A stretch of DNA of 64,000 nucleotides from Liolophura sinensis. Taxonomy: Eukaryota > Mollusca > Polyplacophora > Chitonida > Chitonidae. Where the stretch lies: assembly GCF_032854445.1 (NCBI RefSeq), contig NC_088296.1:26035448-26099447 (forward strand). Reading direction: 5' to 3'. The notes under the pieces were generated by a model, which had not been told where the DNA came from, made no database searches, and saw only the letters and a program-made list of their open reading frames with translations. A program made the position numbers and the translations under genes. Positions 1-12,200 of the stretch are shown here, piece after piece; the first letter of the stretch is position 1, and every line of letters starts with the position of its first letter.

Positions 1-48
1 AACCGCTGAGTGAGCGATGAAGTTCAGCTCTATTTAACACTTGTGTTG

Positions 49-69
49 TCCTTAACCTGTGGTACATAC
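49..69 (+). promoter_or_regulatory. U12-type (minor) intron branch point and AC acceptor
   Basis: TCCTTAAC at 49-56 matches the near-invariant minor-spliceosome branch site TTCCTTAAC in its last eight bases. The branch A (55) is 10 nt from the AC at 64-65 and 14 nt from the AC at 68-69, both in the normal short range for U12 introns. A 65/66 junction would split a codon as AA|A (Lys), which gives the expected K before YCYSG; 69/70 would be phase 0 after Tyr. The 5' splice site is outside the window. Confidence 0.6.
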
Positions 70-150
70 TGCTACAGCGGCCTGAGGAAGAGGCAGGAAG
101 TCCACCCCCCTGGCCTGCCCGAGCTAGAGATCAGCTCCACCCAGACAGAG
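66..150 (+). CDS. RFX7-like: RFX7-like exon: end of RFX DNA-binding domain and PxLPxL motif
   Basis: Reading from the TAC at 67 gives YCYSGLRKRQ, the hallmark end of the RFX winged helix (vertebrate RFX5/7 have SKYCYSGLR/IRxK). At 109-126 follows PGLPEL, a PxLPxL motif like the one by which RFX5 and RFX7 dock the ankyrin repeats of RFXANK and ANKRA2. The donor is CAGACAGAG followed by gtactc at 151, in phase 0. The left edge is uncertain. No AG lies just before the homologous codons; the frame upstream (LYLTLVLSLTCGT) does not resemble RFX. TCCTTAAC at 49-56 matches the U12 branch point, so the exon probably begins at 66 or 70 after an AC acceptor. Confidence 0.85.
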
Positions 151-284
151 GTACTCAATACCACATGTGCCTTACCCACAGGCCATGAGTAACTATTAAA
201 TTAAGTAAACAGCGTTTGAAAGAAGTTCTGTACATGTAATTTAGTATTATTGTTATGATGGATACCAAAACGAAAACATCCAGA
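151..284. other. Start of RFX7-like intron, no feature seen
   Basis: AT-rich intronic sequence after the donor at 151. An in-frame stop (TAA at 190) closes the exon frame. Confidence 0.6.
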
Positions 285-1735
285 TGTCTGGCTTATGCTG
301 GCACCACGCCCCTCCCTTAACCCTTTAGGCTTTCTCTCCCCACCAATCATGCTCCTCCCTTAACACTTTAGGCTTTCTCTTGCCACCAACCACGCCCCTC
401 CCTTAACCCTGTAGGCCTTCTCTCCCCACCAATCACACCCTTCCCTTAACCCTTTAGGCTTTTTTTCCCAAACCAACCACACCCTTCCCTTAACCCTTTA
501 GACATTCTCTTCCCACCAACCACTCCCCACCGTTAACCCTTTAAGCTTTCTCTCCCCACCAATCATGCCCTTCCCTTAACCCCTTAGGCTTTCTCTCCCG
601 ACCAACCACGCTTCTCCCTTAACCCCTTAGGCTTTCTCTCCCAAACCAACCACACTCCTCCCTTAACCCCTTAGGCTTTCTCTCCCCACCAACCACACCC
701 TTCCCTTAACCCTTTAGGGTTTCTCTCCCCACCAACCATGCTCCTCCCTTAACACTTTAGGCTTTCTCTCCCCACCAACCATGCCCCTCCCTTAACCCTT
801 TACTCATTCTGTTCCCACCAACAACACCCCTCCCTTAACCCCTTGGGCTTTTTCTCCTCACCAACCACACCCCTCCCTTAACCCTGTAGGCTTTCTCTTC
901 CCACCAACAACACCCCTCCCTTAACCCCTTAGGCTTTCTCTCCTCACCAAGCACACCCCTCTCTTAACCCTGTAGGCTTTCTCTCCCCACCAATCACACC
1001 CTTCCCTTAACCCTTTAGGCTTTCTCTCCCCACCAACCGTGCCTTTCCCTTCTCTCTGTAGGCTTTCTCTCCCCACCAACCATGCCAATCTATTAACCCT
1101 TTACGCTTTCTCTCCCCACCAACAATGCCCCTCCCTTAACCCTTTAAGCTTTCTCTCTCCGCTAACCATGCTCCTCCCTTAACCCTTTAGGCTTTTTCTC
1201 TCCTCCAACCACACCTTTCCCTTAACCCCTTAGGCTTTCTCTCCCCACTAACAAAGCCCTCCTCTTAACCCTTTAAGCTTTCTCTACTCACCAACCACAC
1301 CCTTCCCTTAACCTTTTAAGCTTTCTCTCCCCACAAGCCATGCCCCTCGCTTAACCCTGTAGGCTTTCTCTCCCCACCAATCAGGCTCCTCCCTTAACAC
1401 TTTAGGCTTTCTCTTGCCACCAACCATGCCCCTCCCTTAACCCTGTAGGCTTTCTCTCCCCACCAATCACACCCTTCCCTTTACTCTGTAGGCTTTCTTT
1501 CCCCACCAACCATGCCAGTCTATTAACCCTTTAAGCTTTCAATCCCCACCAGCCAGGCCCCACCCTTAACCCTTTACGCTTTCTCTCCCCACCAACCATG
1601 CGCCTCCCTTAACCCTATTGGCTTTCTCTCCCCAGCAACCAACGCAGTCCTTTAACCCTTTAAGTTTTCTCTCTCCACCAACCACGCTTCTCCCTTAACC
1701 CTTAAAGCTTTCTATTCCCACCAGCCATGATTAGT
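285..1735. repeat. 43-bp pyrimidine-rich minisatellite, about 33 copies
   Basis: Tandem units of about 43 bp containing CTCCCTTAACCCTTTAGGC and TTTCTCTCCCCACCAACCA, in an intron of the RFX7-like gene. Copies differ by many substitutions, so the array is old. The + strand is strongly pyrimidine-rich. Confidence 0.95.
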
Positions 1736-1914
1736 ACAAAAATGGCTTGCTTTGGCACCAAGATACATCTAAACAGGATATTTTTCAGGTACCCAACAAC
1801 TTCTGATCATTTCTCCAGGCTATGCCAGTTTCTTCCAGTCATAAAACGGACAGCTCTGATGTAAATAAAAAAGTACTAATGGATTTTCCCCCTCACTAAC
1901 TCACTGTGATCTGT

Positions 1915-2445
1915 TCTGTCCCCAGGATTCCTGGGTAGATGTCATGCCTGAGATTCTACATGTCTTTGTTCTGACCTGCCCCCAGGATTCCTGGGTAGAT
2001 GTCATGCCTGAGATTCTACATGTCTTTGTTCTGCCCTGTCCCCAGGATTCCTGCGTCTTTGTTCTGCCCTGTCCCCAGGATTCCTGGTTAAATGTCATGC
2101 CTAAGATTCTACATGTCTTTGTTCTGCCCTGTCCCCAGGATTCCTGGTTAGAAATCAGTCCAGGGATTCTACATCTTTGTTCTGTCCTGTCCAAAGGATT
2201 CCTGGTTAGATATCAGTCCAGGGGTTGTACGTCTTTGTTCTGTCCTGTCCCCGGGATTCCTGGTTAGATATCAGTCCAGGGATTGTACGTCTTTGTTCTG
2301 TCCTGTCCTCAGGATTCCTGGTTAGATATCAGTCCAGGGATTGTACGTCTTTGTTCTGTCCTGTCCCCAGGATTCCTGGTTAGATATCAGTCCAGGGATT
2401 GTACGTCTTTGTTCTGTCCTGTCCCCAGGATTCCTAGTTAGAAAT
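1915..2445. repeat. 58-60-bp minisatellite with an acceptor-like core
   Basis: About nine units with TTCTGTCCTGTCCCCAGGAT, a pyrimidine tract ending in CAG|G that looks like a 3' splice site. One shortened unit of about 33 bp lies near 2041-2074. It passes directly into the next, related array. Confidence 0.9.
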
Positions 2446-5400
2446 GAGTCCTATGATTCTTCATGCCTTGTCCTTGTTCTGTCCTGTCCTCATGGTTCTT
2501 AGTTAGAAATGAGTCATAAGATTCTTCATGTCTTGTCCTTGTTCTGCCCTGTCCTCATGGTTCCTAGTTAGAAATGAGTCCTATGATTCTTCATGTCTTG
2601 TCCTTGTTCTGTCCTGTCCCCATGGTTCCTAGTTAGAAATGAGTCCTAAGATTCTTAATGCCTTGTCCTTGTTCTGTCCTGTTCCCATGATTCCTAGTTA
2701 GAAATGAGTCCTAATATTCTTCATGCCTTGTCCTTGTTCTGTCCTGTCCCCATGATACCTAGTTAGAAATGAGTCCTATGATTCTTCATGCCTTGTCCTT
2801 GTTCTGTCCTGTCCCCATGATTCCTAGTTAGAAATGAGCCCTATGATTCTTCATGTCTTTTCCTTGTTCTGTCCTGTCCCCATGGCTCCTAGTTAGAAAT
2901 GAGTCCTATGATTCTTCATGTCTTGTCCTTGTTCTGTCCTGTCCCCATGGCTCCTAGTTAGAAATGAGTCCTAAGATTCTTCATGTCTTTTCCTTGTTCT
3001 GTCCTGTCCCCATGATTCCTAGCTAGAAATGAGTCCTAAGATTCTTCATGCCTTGTCCTTGTTCTGCCCTGTCCCCATGATTCCTAGTTAGAAATGAGTC
3101 CTAATATTCTTCATGCCTTGTCCTTGTTCTGTCCTGTCCCCATGATACCTAGTTAGAAATGAGTCCTATGATTCTTCATGCCTTGTCCTTGTTCTGTCCT
3201 GTCCCCATGATTCCTAGTTAGAAATGAGTCCTAAGATTCTTCATGCCTTGTCCTTGTTCTGTCCTGTCCCCATGGTTCCTAGTTAGAAATGAGTGATAAG
3301 ATTCTTCATGTCTTTTCCTTGTTCTGTCCTGTTCCCCTTGGCTCCTAGTTAGAAATGAGTCCTATGACTCTTCATGTCTTGTCCTTGTTCTGTCCTGTTC
3401 CCATGGCTCCTAGTTAGAAATGAGTCCTAAGATTCTTCATGTCTTTTCCTTGTTCTGTCCTGTCCCCATGATTCCTAGCTAGAAATGAGTCCTAAGATTC
3501 TTCATGCCTTGTCCTTGTTCTGCCCTGTCCTCATGGCTCCTAGTTAGAAATGAGTCCTATGATTCTTCATACCTTGTCCTTGTTCTGTCCTGTCCCCATG
3601 GTTCCTAGTTAGAAATGAGTCCTAAGATTCTTCATGTCTTGTCCTTGTTCTCTCCTGTCCCCATGGCTCCTAGTTAGAAATGAGTGATAAGATTCTTCAT
3701 GTCTTGTCCTTGTTCTGTCCTGTTCCCATGGCTCCTAGTTAGAAATGAGTCCTAAGATTCTTCATGTCTTGTCCTTGTTCTGTCCTGTCCCCATGGTTCC
3801 TAGTTGGAAATGGGTCCTAAGATTCTTCATGCCTTGTCCTTGTTCTGTCCTGTCCTCATGGCTCTTAGTTAGAAATGAGTCCTATGATTCTTCATGTCTT
3901 GTCCTTGTTCTGTCCTGTCCCCATGATACCTAGTTAGAAATGAGTCCTATGATTCTTCATGCCTTGTCCTTGTTCTGTCCTGTCCCCATGATTCCTAGTT
4001 AGAAATGAGTCCTAAGATTCTTCATGTCTTTTCCTTGTTCTGTCCTGTCCCCATGGCTCCTAGTTAGAAATGAGTCCTATGATTCTTCATGTCTTGTCCT
4101 TGTTCTGTCCTGTCCCCATGGCTCCTAGTTAGAAATGAGTCCTAAGATTCTTCATGTCTTTTCCTTGTTCTGTCCTGTCCCCGTGATTCCTAGCTAGAAA
4201 TGAGTCCTAAGATTCTTCATGCCTTGTCCTTGTTCTGTCCTGTCCCCATGATTCCTAGTTAGAAATGAGTCCTAATATTCTTCATGCCTTGTCCTTGTTC
4301 TGTCCTGCCCCATGATACCTAGTTAGAAATGAGTCCTATGATTCTTCATGCCTTGTCCTTGTTCTGTCCTGTCCCCATGATTCCTAGTTAGAAATGAGTC
4401 CTAAGATTCTTCATGCCTTGTCCTTGTTCTGTCCTGTCCCCATGGTTCCTAGTTAGAAATGAGTCCTAAGATTCTTCATGTCTTTTCCTTGTTCTGTCCT
4501 GTTCCCATGGCTCCTAGTTACAAATGAGTCCTATGATTCTTCATGTCTTGTCCTTGTTCTGTCCTGTTCCCATGGCTCCTAGTTAGAAATGAGTCCTAAG
4601 ATTCTTCATGTCTTTTCCTTGTTCTGTCCTGTCCCCGTGATTCCTAGCTAGAAATGAGTCCTAAGATTCTTCATGCCTTGTCCTTGTTCTGCCCTGTCCT
4701 CATGGCTCCTAGTTAGAAATGAGTCCTATGATTCTTCATACCTTGTCCTTGTTCTGTCCTGTCCCCATGGTTCCTAGTTAGAAATGAGTCCTAAGATTCT
4801 TCATGTCTTGTCCTTGTTCTGTCCTGTCCCCATGGCTCCTAGTTAGAAATGAGTGATAAGATTCTTCATGTCTTGTCCTTGTTCTGTCCTGTTCCCATGG
4901 CTCCTAGTTAGAAATGAGTCCTAAGATTCTTCATGTCTTGTCCTTGTTCTGTCCTGTCCCCATGGTTCCTAGTTGGAAATGGGTCCTAAGATTCTTCATG
5001 CCTTGTCCTTGTTCTGTCCTGTCCTCATGGCTCTTAGTTAGAAATGAGTCCTATGATTCTTCATGTCTTGTCCTTGTTCTGTCCTGTCCCCATGGCTCCT
5101 AGTTAGAAATGAGTGATAAGATTCTTCATGTCTTGTCCTTGTTCTGTCCTGTTCCCATGGCTCCTAGTTAGAAATGAGTCCTAAGATTCTTCATGCCTTG
5201 TCCTTGTTCTGTCCTGTCCCCATGGTTCCTAGTTAGAAATGAGTCCTATGATTCTTCGTGCCTTGTCCTTGTTCTGTCCTGTTCCCATGGCTCCTAGTTA
5301 GAAATGAGTCCTGAGATTCTTCATGTCTTTTCCTTGTTCTGTCCTGTCCCCATGGTTCCTTGTTAGAAATGAGTCTTATGATTCTTCATGCCTTGTCCTT

Positions 5401-6045
5401 GTTCTGTCCTGTCCCCATGGTTCCTAGTTAGAAATGAGTCCTAAGATTCTTCATGCCTTGTCCTTGTTCTGTCCTGTCCCCATGGTTCCTAGTTAGAAAT
5501 GAGTCCTAAGATTCTTCATGCCTTGTCCTTGGTCTGCCCTGTCCTCATGGCTCCTAGTTAGAAATGAGTCCTAAGATTCTTCATGTCTTGTCCTTGTTCT
5601 GCCCTGTCCTCATGGCTGCTAGTTAGAAATGAGTGATAAGATTCTTCATGCCTTGTCCTTGTTCTGTCCTGTCCCCATGGTTCCTAGTTAGAAATGGGTC
5701 CTAAGATTCTTCATGTCTTGTCCTTGTTCTGCCCTGTCCTCATGGCTCCTAGTTAGAAATGAGTGATAAGATTCTTCATGCCTTGTCCTTGTTCTGTCCT
5801 GTCCCCATGGTTCCTAGTTAGAAATGGGTCCTAAGATTCTTCATGCCTTGTCCTTGTTCTGCCCTGTCCTCATGGCTCCTAGTTAGAAATGAGTGATAAG
5901 ATTCTTCATGCCTTGTTCTGTCCTGTCCTGTCCCCATGGTTCCTAGTTAGAAATGGGTCCTAAGATTCTTCATGTCTTGTCCTTGTTCTGTCCTGTCCCC
6001 ATGGTTCCTAGTTAGAAATGAGTCCTAAGATTCTTCATGTCTTGG
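2446..6045. repeat. 65-bp minisatellite, about 55 copies, with higher-order repeats
   Basis: Units of 65 bp with GATTCTTCATGTCTTGTCCT, CCTAGTTAGAAATGAGTCCT and TGTCCCCATGG. It is related to the preceding array, but CCCCAGG has become CCCCATGG, so the acceptor-like AG is lost. Runs of variant units recur 1169 bp apart (3745 and 4914), close to 18 units. It stops only about 25 bp before the acceptor at 6070. Confidence 0.95.
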
Positions 6046-6070
6046 TGATGTTTGTCTGTTTTGCCCTCAG

Positions 6071-6275
6071 GAGGAGAGAGTTCCTACAGATGAGCTCTTC
6101 ACAGCGTCATGTCACCTGATCTGTGAATGGGCACAGAAGTTGCTGGGGAAAAGTTTCTCTGATCTGCGTGAGTTGGCGGAGTATCTGCTGGGGAACCTGT
6201 ATGTCAACAGCAAGTCCATGTCAGCCTTCACAGTGATTGCAGCGATGCGGGAGTCTGGAGGACATACGGCTAAAG
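6071..6275 (+). CDS. RFX7-like: RFX7-like exon: conserved helical segment after the DNA-binding domain
   Basis: The acceptor tttgccctcag ends at 6070 and the donor gtacag begins at 6276. The exon is 205 nt, entered in phase 0 and left in phase 1. It encodes a segment with EWAQKLLG and NSKSMSAFTVIAAM. These align with vertebrate RFX5/RFX7 immediately after the PxLPxL motif: a Cys/Trp-Ala helix (CxWAQ/E), then a helix ending in S-A/M-x-A-x-x-V. This is the strongest single support for RFX5/RFX7 identity. The open frames on the opposite strand here are shadows. Confidence 0.9.
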
Positions 6276-7907
6276 GTACAGCCTGTGTTACTAATCTCCC
6301 AACGACAGCGTGGAGGAGCGCAAGGGGGTGGGGGATGGGTGATTGAAAGCTTGCACCCTGATTGTTAGTCCACCCATCCATCACACTACTTTACTAACTT
6401 TTTTAAGGGGTTCATTATATTGAATTGAAACAATTTATAGATGAAGTTCTACCAGGGTGCGCACAGTCCTTGAAACTCCTTGAAAAATACAATTTCATTT
6501 TCAAGTACTTGATAGTCCTTAAAAAAGACAAATACTCTTGGAAACTCCTTGAAAGTCTTAGTTTGTCCCAAGCTTAAATATTGTCTGCTAACCGCTGAGT
6601 CTGTGTATCGGGAGCTCGCTGATAATTCTCCCATAATCAGGGCTTCCGCTGGCACTCGCCGTTATCGCAAATTTAGAACAATTTTTGGAATCGGCAATAA
6701 CATTTGAAAAAATGCAAATGTTTTTGGTGACAAATTTATTTACTTAAGAAAAAATACAAGCGTCATACAAAATCTACCATGAGAGTTTTCTGGGGTTTTC
6801 AGCAGATTTTTGCAATTTTTCTATTGAAAATAATCCACTTACTTTCATTTCGAACGGTCTCATCTCGGGGAAACAACAACAACACAGTTGTATGGCTATT
6901 GCTTCACAGAAATCTAAAATTGGGGTTTGTTGCAAGTTGACTTAACGCTTGAAATCATTTTTGTTAAATAACGAATGAGAATCATGGGATTTTGGGGGGA
7001 TGTCTTTCAGCGCCAATTGTGAAAAAAAAAATATCATGGGAAATAAATCAAGGTATGGTTACATCTGTAAATGAAGTTACCTCCCATGAAAAATTTAAAC
7101 TTTTCCACTTAATAAACTATTTTTTTGGATCCGAAGTGAATTAAATGTTTCAGAATAAGTGCCGTTACATAAATGTGTATGCCATCTTGTTTTCTCCTGT
7201 TGTACTGATCATAATGTTCCATTTAAATGAACTGAATTTACAAATTAATTTCATAACAAATTTTTCTGATACAGGAAATAACATTTTAACTAGGATCCTA
7301 CAGATAGGTTGAAAGAAGGATTGATTTAGTTTTTTGAAAAATAAAAACATACTGCCAAGCATTGGTTCATTATTTTGAGGACAATTGTTCTAAATGTAAT
7401 GTTTGATAAACTCCAGATATAGATGAAAGAAACCAAACTGATTCTAGCAGCTACTCCAAGGCAGATAAAAACGAATTACAGAAGGAGACCTACAAGAGTC
7501 ATGGCCGCTAAGGAAGTATAGCTAAATAAAAATTGTAAAACCTGATGAGTGGCTAAAGTGACTGGCTTAAAAAAATATTGACCCTGACGAAGCCCTGCAT
7601 AATGATATATGGCGTTCATTTTTTTTTTTTTTTTTTGACTGAGCCAAGGCTGGGTCAAAGAATGTGTCGCATTAGAGAGGTGAAGGACATATTTCTTGCA
7701 AAAGCAAGCGTACTGTTCAATATACATGCATGCAAATTAAAGCATCTATAATTCAGACTTAAAATATAGTCTGTAATTTGCACCAGGGTATGTTTAAACT
7801 AGCCTTGAAAATAACAAAAAAAAAACTCCTGGAAAACTCCTTGAAAACCTCTTGAATTTCATTTTCATACTAGTACTACTAGTTAAGGGTACTAAAACCT
7901 GTTTTAA
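6276..7907. other. RFX7-like intron with dispersed-repeat-like tracts
   Basis: AT-rich non-coding sequence. CTCCTTGAAA-type motifs near 6468-6560 recur near 7826-7850, together with TTTCATTTTCA. This suggests pieces of one old dispersed repeat, possibly its two ends. A poly-T run lies at 7619-7636. No coding signal was seen. Confidence 0.45.
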
Positions 7908-8061
7908 AGGGATACACAATAGACACTGATTGGCTAACAGTGGAGGTAAGATTCCCTGGGTTAAATCTTGCTGCCATGGTCGCACTTGTGCCATACCTAA
8001 GCTTCAGCCTAGGTATGGCATCTCGCAGCAGACAATCAGAATTAATTCTGTACCCCTTTAA
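7904..8061. mobile_element. 150-bp MITE with TTAA target duplication
   Basis: TTAA at 7904-7907 and at 8058-8061 flank a 150-bp element. The left end AGGGATACACAAT and the inverted right end AGGGGTACAGAAT agree at about 21 of 28 positions, including CTGATTG. In the middle a perfect 10-bp stem (GCCATACCTA, 7990-7999, with 8010-8019) makes a hairpin with a 10-nt loop. TTAA duplication is typical of piggyBac-type transposition. No transposase is encoded. Confidence 0.65.
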
Positions 8062-9210
8062 GCAAATTTCTCCATTTTACGTTTAATCCAAAATGTTGAT
8101 TGAATAATCAAATAGATATCCTAAAAGCTACTAAACTGCAGATTCTGGGAAACATTTACAAAATTATTGAACTTTGGTATTACTGAAAATAAATATAAAA
8201 TTTCCAAAACCTCTGAGATTTTCAAAATGCTATTGCTATGTCAGTTTAAAATTTTTGAGTTGTTGTGGTCCAGATGAATAGTTCACTATTTAAGCTGAAA
8301 GGCCATGTGGCAGATTTAATATGCATCTTGGAATTTTGAGCAATCATTTAAAGTTAAAACCTTCGAAAAGAAATTTGAAAACGTTACTATTTTTGTACTA
8401 AAATCCTTAAAACTAAGGTAGGTATCATGAATTTGTAAGACTATTTTTTTATTGAAGTAGTCAACTGCATGTGTCAAAGAAACATGTTGAAAATTAGGTG
8501 AAGTCTTCCATGGCCCCACTGACAAAAAGCATTATTTTATGTGTTAAAAATCAAGAACTGTTCCCCAAGTTAAAAGTCAATAAATTAACAAACTTTTGTA
8601 AAATGTTAAAACTCACATTGCTCCAAGGTAGCACAAATAGGTGTTTTGTCATTATTGTAGTCGTGAGCAAAACCTGCAGAAAACCCCTCTCTTGGTGTCA
8701 GCCTGTTGAGATACAAACATTTTAAGTGTACTTATGCACATTAATAATTAATTAATGCCAGACACGTGGCCATTGACGCAAGTTACTGTTCATTCAGGAG
8801 CGCTCGTCCTCCACCATTAGAATAAGGTGTTCATGTCTGTAAGTCACATGCAAGAAAATTTTTCTGTATTTTACCAATTGTTGGTGGTTTTCCTCCATTC
8901 TTACTCCATTCTTAACATTGGCCACCGTTGTAAAAGTGAGACATTCTGCAGACTGATGTTATACAGGAATCAATAAATTATAGATAAATCCTGGCCTCTA
9001 GAGGTGTCAAGGTTTTGAGGGCTTAATTGACATTATTTGATGTCCTCAGCACTCTGTTTCTAATATGATTTGTCTTGTTTGATAAAAGAATTCCTCTCTA
9101 CAGCCCTGATATATTCTTCATGTGGCTATTCTGTATGTACACATTCAACATTGTCCTCAGAAAAACTTTTATTGAAAACTTTTGTAATCATTTTGTCTCT
9201 TGTTTTCCAG
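8062..9210. other. RFX7-like intron, no feature seen
   Basis: AT-rich intronic sequence up to the acceptor ttgttttccag. Short open frames here show no recognisable protein. Confidence 0.6.
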
Positions 9211-12200
9211 GGAACATGTCCCAGCTGTTTTCCAACCCTGCTGGAGGTAACAAACACCGAGAGACTCAACTCCAGCTCCAGCGCAAACTTCAGGAGCGCG
9301 AGCTGCTAAAGGAACAGAAGAAAAAGTTGCAGCAACAAAAGACAGAGATTGAACGGGAGCAGGCGCAGAGTCGAGCAGGAAGTTCCTCTGAGAGAGAGCT
9401 GGGGACGCCATCACTGATTCATGGGAGGAGTTCTGAGCGTGATCTGGAAACACCTTCTGTGTCTCTGGGAAGGTCATCCACAACACCATGTGACGATATA
9501 GCTTCTCCAGCGAGGTCTTCATTGTCGTGCTCTCCGAGCCGGACACCAACAAGAGGTGACTCTGTGGAATGTCGTAGGACAGCTTCAGAGACAGAGTTTG
9601 TTAGCCCTGTAGCCATACGCGACACATACCGGCGCAGGAACAGTCAGGGATCTTCTGACAAGGAGCGACGAAAACGGGAAAAAATGACCCCTCAGTTATC
9701 CTCGCCTTTGTTTGAGGCCGCTCGGAACCTGTTAGAGGGCCCCAAAAATTTGGACAGGCAGCTGTTTTTTAGTGAATCCGAGTATGTCGGAAAAGCTGTT
9801 GAGAAGGACATTCTAGTGAACAAACCCCGATGGGACAGAACAAAGGATGATGGGAAACATTTCCTTGAAGACTCCAGTAAAAGGGCATCATTTTCTGGGC
9901 AAGAGCATATGGACACCTGTAGTTCTGCAGCAACAGTTGCCTCATCCAGTTCTTACTCAAAGCATCTACTTAACATTGCTCCTGCCAAGTGTAATGCCGT
10001 TTTTGAGGCCAATTTGTCTCCAGATAGCAACAGTGATCATAATCCGGACAAAAGACTTTCCCAGGCATCCCTCGCCGTTCCGATCGCACCAAGCAGAAGT
10101 GCATTCGTTCCTTTTCCCCAGCGAATTCTTGGAACACATTCACAACCACCATCTTCATCTACTGCTCTGCCTTTGTCTCAAAGCATTATTAGTCCCATTT
10201 CATCTGCTGCCAGCGTATTACCAACCCATTTACAGAAGTCTCGTGGTCTGGCCCGCCTCCTTATGTCAAAACCAAAGAAAGATGTAGGCATTGTGGAGAA
10301 GCACAGCGATGGCGATGTAGTGGACGTCATCAACAGCTGCAAAACTCCTGGGAGTTCTAGCAACACATCGAATCAGAACTTGTCCATTTCAATCCAATCC
10401 CCAGATATACAGGTACAACCTAGTCAGTCTGGTTTAGGTGCCACCCAGCCGGCTGCAGTGTCTCATCAAGATGTGCTGGGGTCAATTCAGCCAATGGTAC
10501 GATCTAGTCCTGTTGCACCGATATCAATCCAACATGTGCTGAAGCCATACCAGGACAATGTTTCATCACATCACGATACACCCATCCCCATTCAGCCTGC
10601 CATTCCATCTAGTCCCATCACAATTGAGGTTAACAACAACCATAGACAGGATCAACCTCAGACTCCTTCTTCATCACCAGGTGTTGAAAACAGTACTGGT
10701 GCCGTTTCTCCATTGACACCACGACGAACCAAAACCCGATTCACACCAATACGACCTAAGGCCCCAGCCCCAAGGACAGTGTCATCCATGTTACGAGAGC
10801 ATCGGGGCCCCCCTGTGTCCGTGGAAGGTGTTGGCTTTGGTAGCAAACCTGTATCTGAAATCCTGAAAGAAAAGCGTGAACGAGAAACACTTTTGTTACC
10901 ACTGTCACCGGCAGCTGGATCTCTCACCCCATGCTTGTCTGGGGTGCAGCTTTCTCCAAACCTCGCTATTTCTGCTCAGGTGCCAGTAGTTCAGCCAGTC
11001 TTGGCAAGAACTACAGATGTTCAGGGGCCACAACCCTTGTCTGCTAGAAGTAAAACACGTGAAGTGTTTATTATCATGGGTGCATCTCCCTCTGCCAGTG
11101 CATCCCATACCAATTCTCCAGTGTCTGCTAAAACCAGGCGCAGTAATACCATCAGCATTCCTATTATACAGAAAGATATTGGTGTTCGGCTTAACCCTAG
11201 TCATACGAGTGCTACCTCAGTGCCACATGATACGCAGCATTCCCACAGCATATCTGACAGTCACCTAAGTGAAGAGCAGCATCGCAGTCAGTCCATCCAT
11301 GAGGTAAGAGAATCCCACAACACTGGCGGTGTGCGGAAAGTTTGCAGTATGGAAACAGAGGACTCTGCCAGTGTTGCTGAAATTTTGACTTCTAAGAGAA
11401 AGAGAAAATCTCCTGGGTCAGCAAAAGATCTGTTTAATGTTCAAGGAGCAGAAGTCCATAATGGAATGAAGCCATTGCAAACAGATGTTGTTGCTACATC
11501 TGTAGACTCATCTGACTCACAGAGTGACTGTGCTGATGAAAACAACCCCAAGAGGAGCAAGTCCTGCTTGCCAAGTTTAGAGAACTGTGACAGTGCTGTG
11601 AGCAGCTCCAGCGAAGAGAGGTTTTGCCCTGATATCACCAGCCTGGAGAGTGACGCCTTGGTTGATATGCCCCTGTCGGCAGCAGAGCTAGCAACATCAC
11701 TTGGGTCAGACACCTTATCATTTGAAAACCTGAATAACCAGGCTACGATGAAGACTGCGTCTGTGGGTGTGACATCACATTCAATGAAACTGTCACACAA
11801 GCTTATGAGACAAAGTCTACAACTGGACAAGAGAATTGACACTTTTTTGAAACAGAGGTCTTCAAAGCCTCAAAATATTAACCATCAGGTTGCAAGTGAG
11901 ACAAAATCAACTGGGTGCCCGGTAACCGACAAAGATGTGATGAGCTCTCATTATTACAGCAACGGCAACAAACATAGGAGTTCTAACCGAACTGCTTCGG
12001 ACACGAAGCTGAGTGTGAAACCATGTGCTAACCACGAGAAAACACGATCCACTGTACACAGAGGAGTTGTTCAGACGTCAAACAGCTTTGTTGTGAAGAA
12101 ACCTCTTGCAAGCAAAGGAAGCAGTCGTGATCACTTCCTACTTAAGCTTTTGACTGGAGATTCAAAAAGTACGCCACAGCCTACATTATCAGCCAGAGAT

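Noticed and set aside
28-66. Upstream frame LYLTLVLSLTCGT as a signal peptide or coding start
   Set aside because: It does not match the RFX domain that must precede YCYSG and is better read as the end of an intron.
285-1735. Degenerate telomeric repeat because units contain CTTAACCCTTTAGG
   Set aside because: The period is 43 bp and there are no (CCCTAA)n runs; the resemblance is limited to a few bases per unit.
6112-6384. 90-codon minus-strand frame
   Set aside because: Antisense shadow of the RFX7-like exon at 6071-6275.
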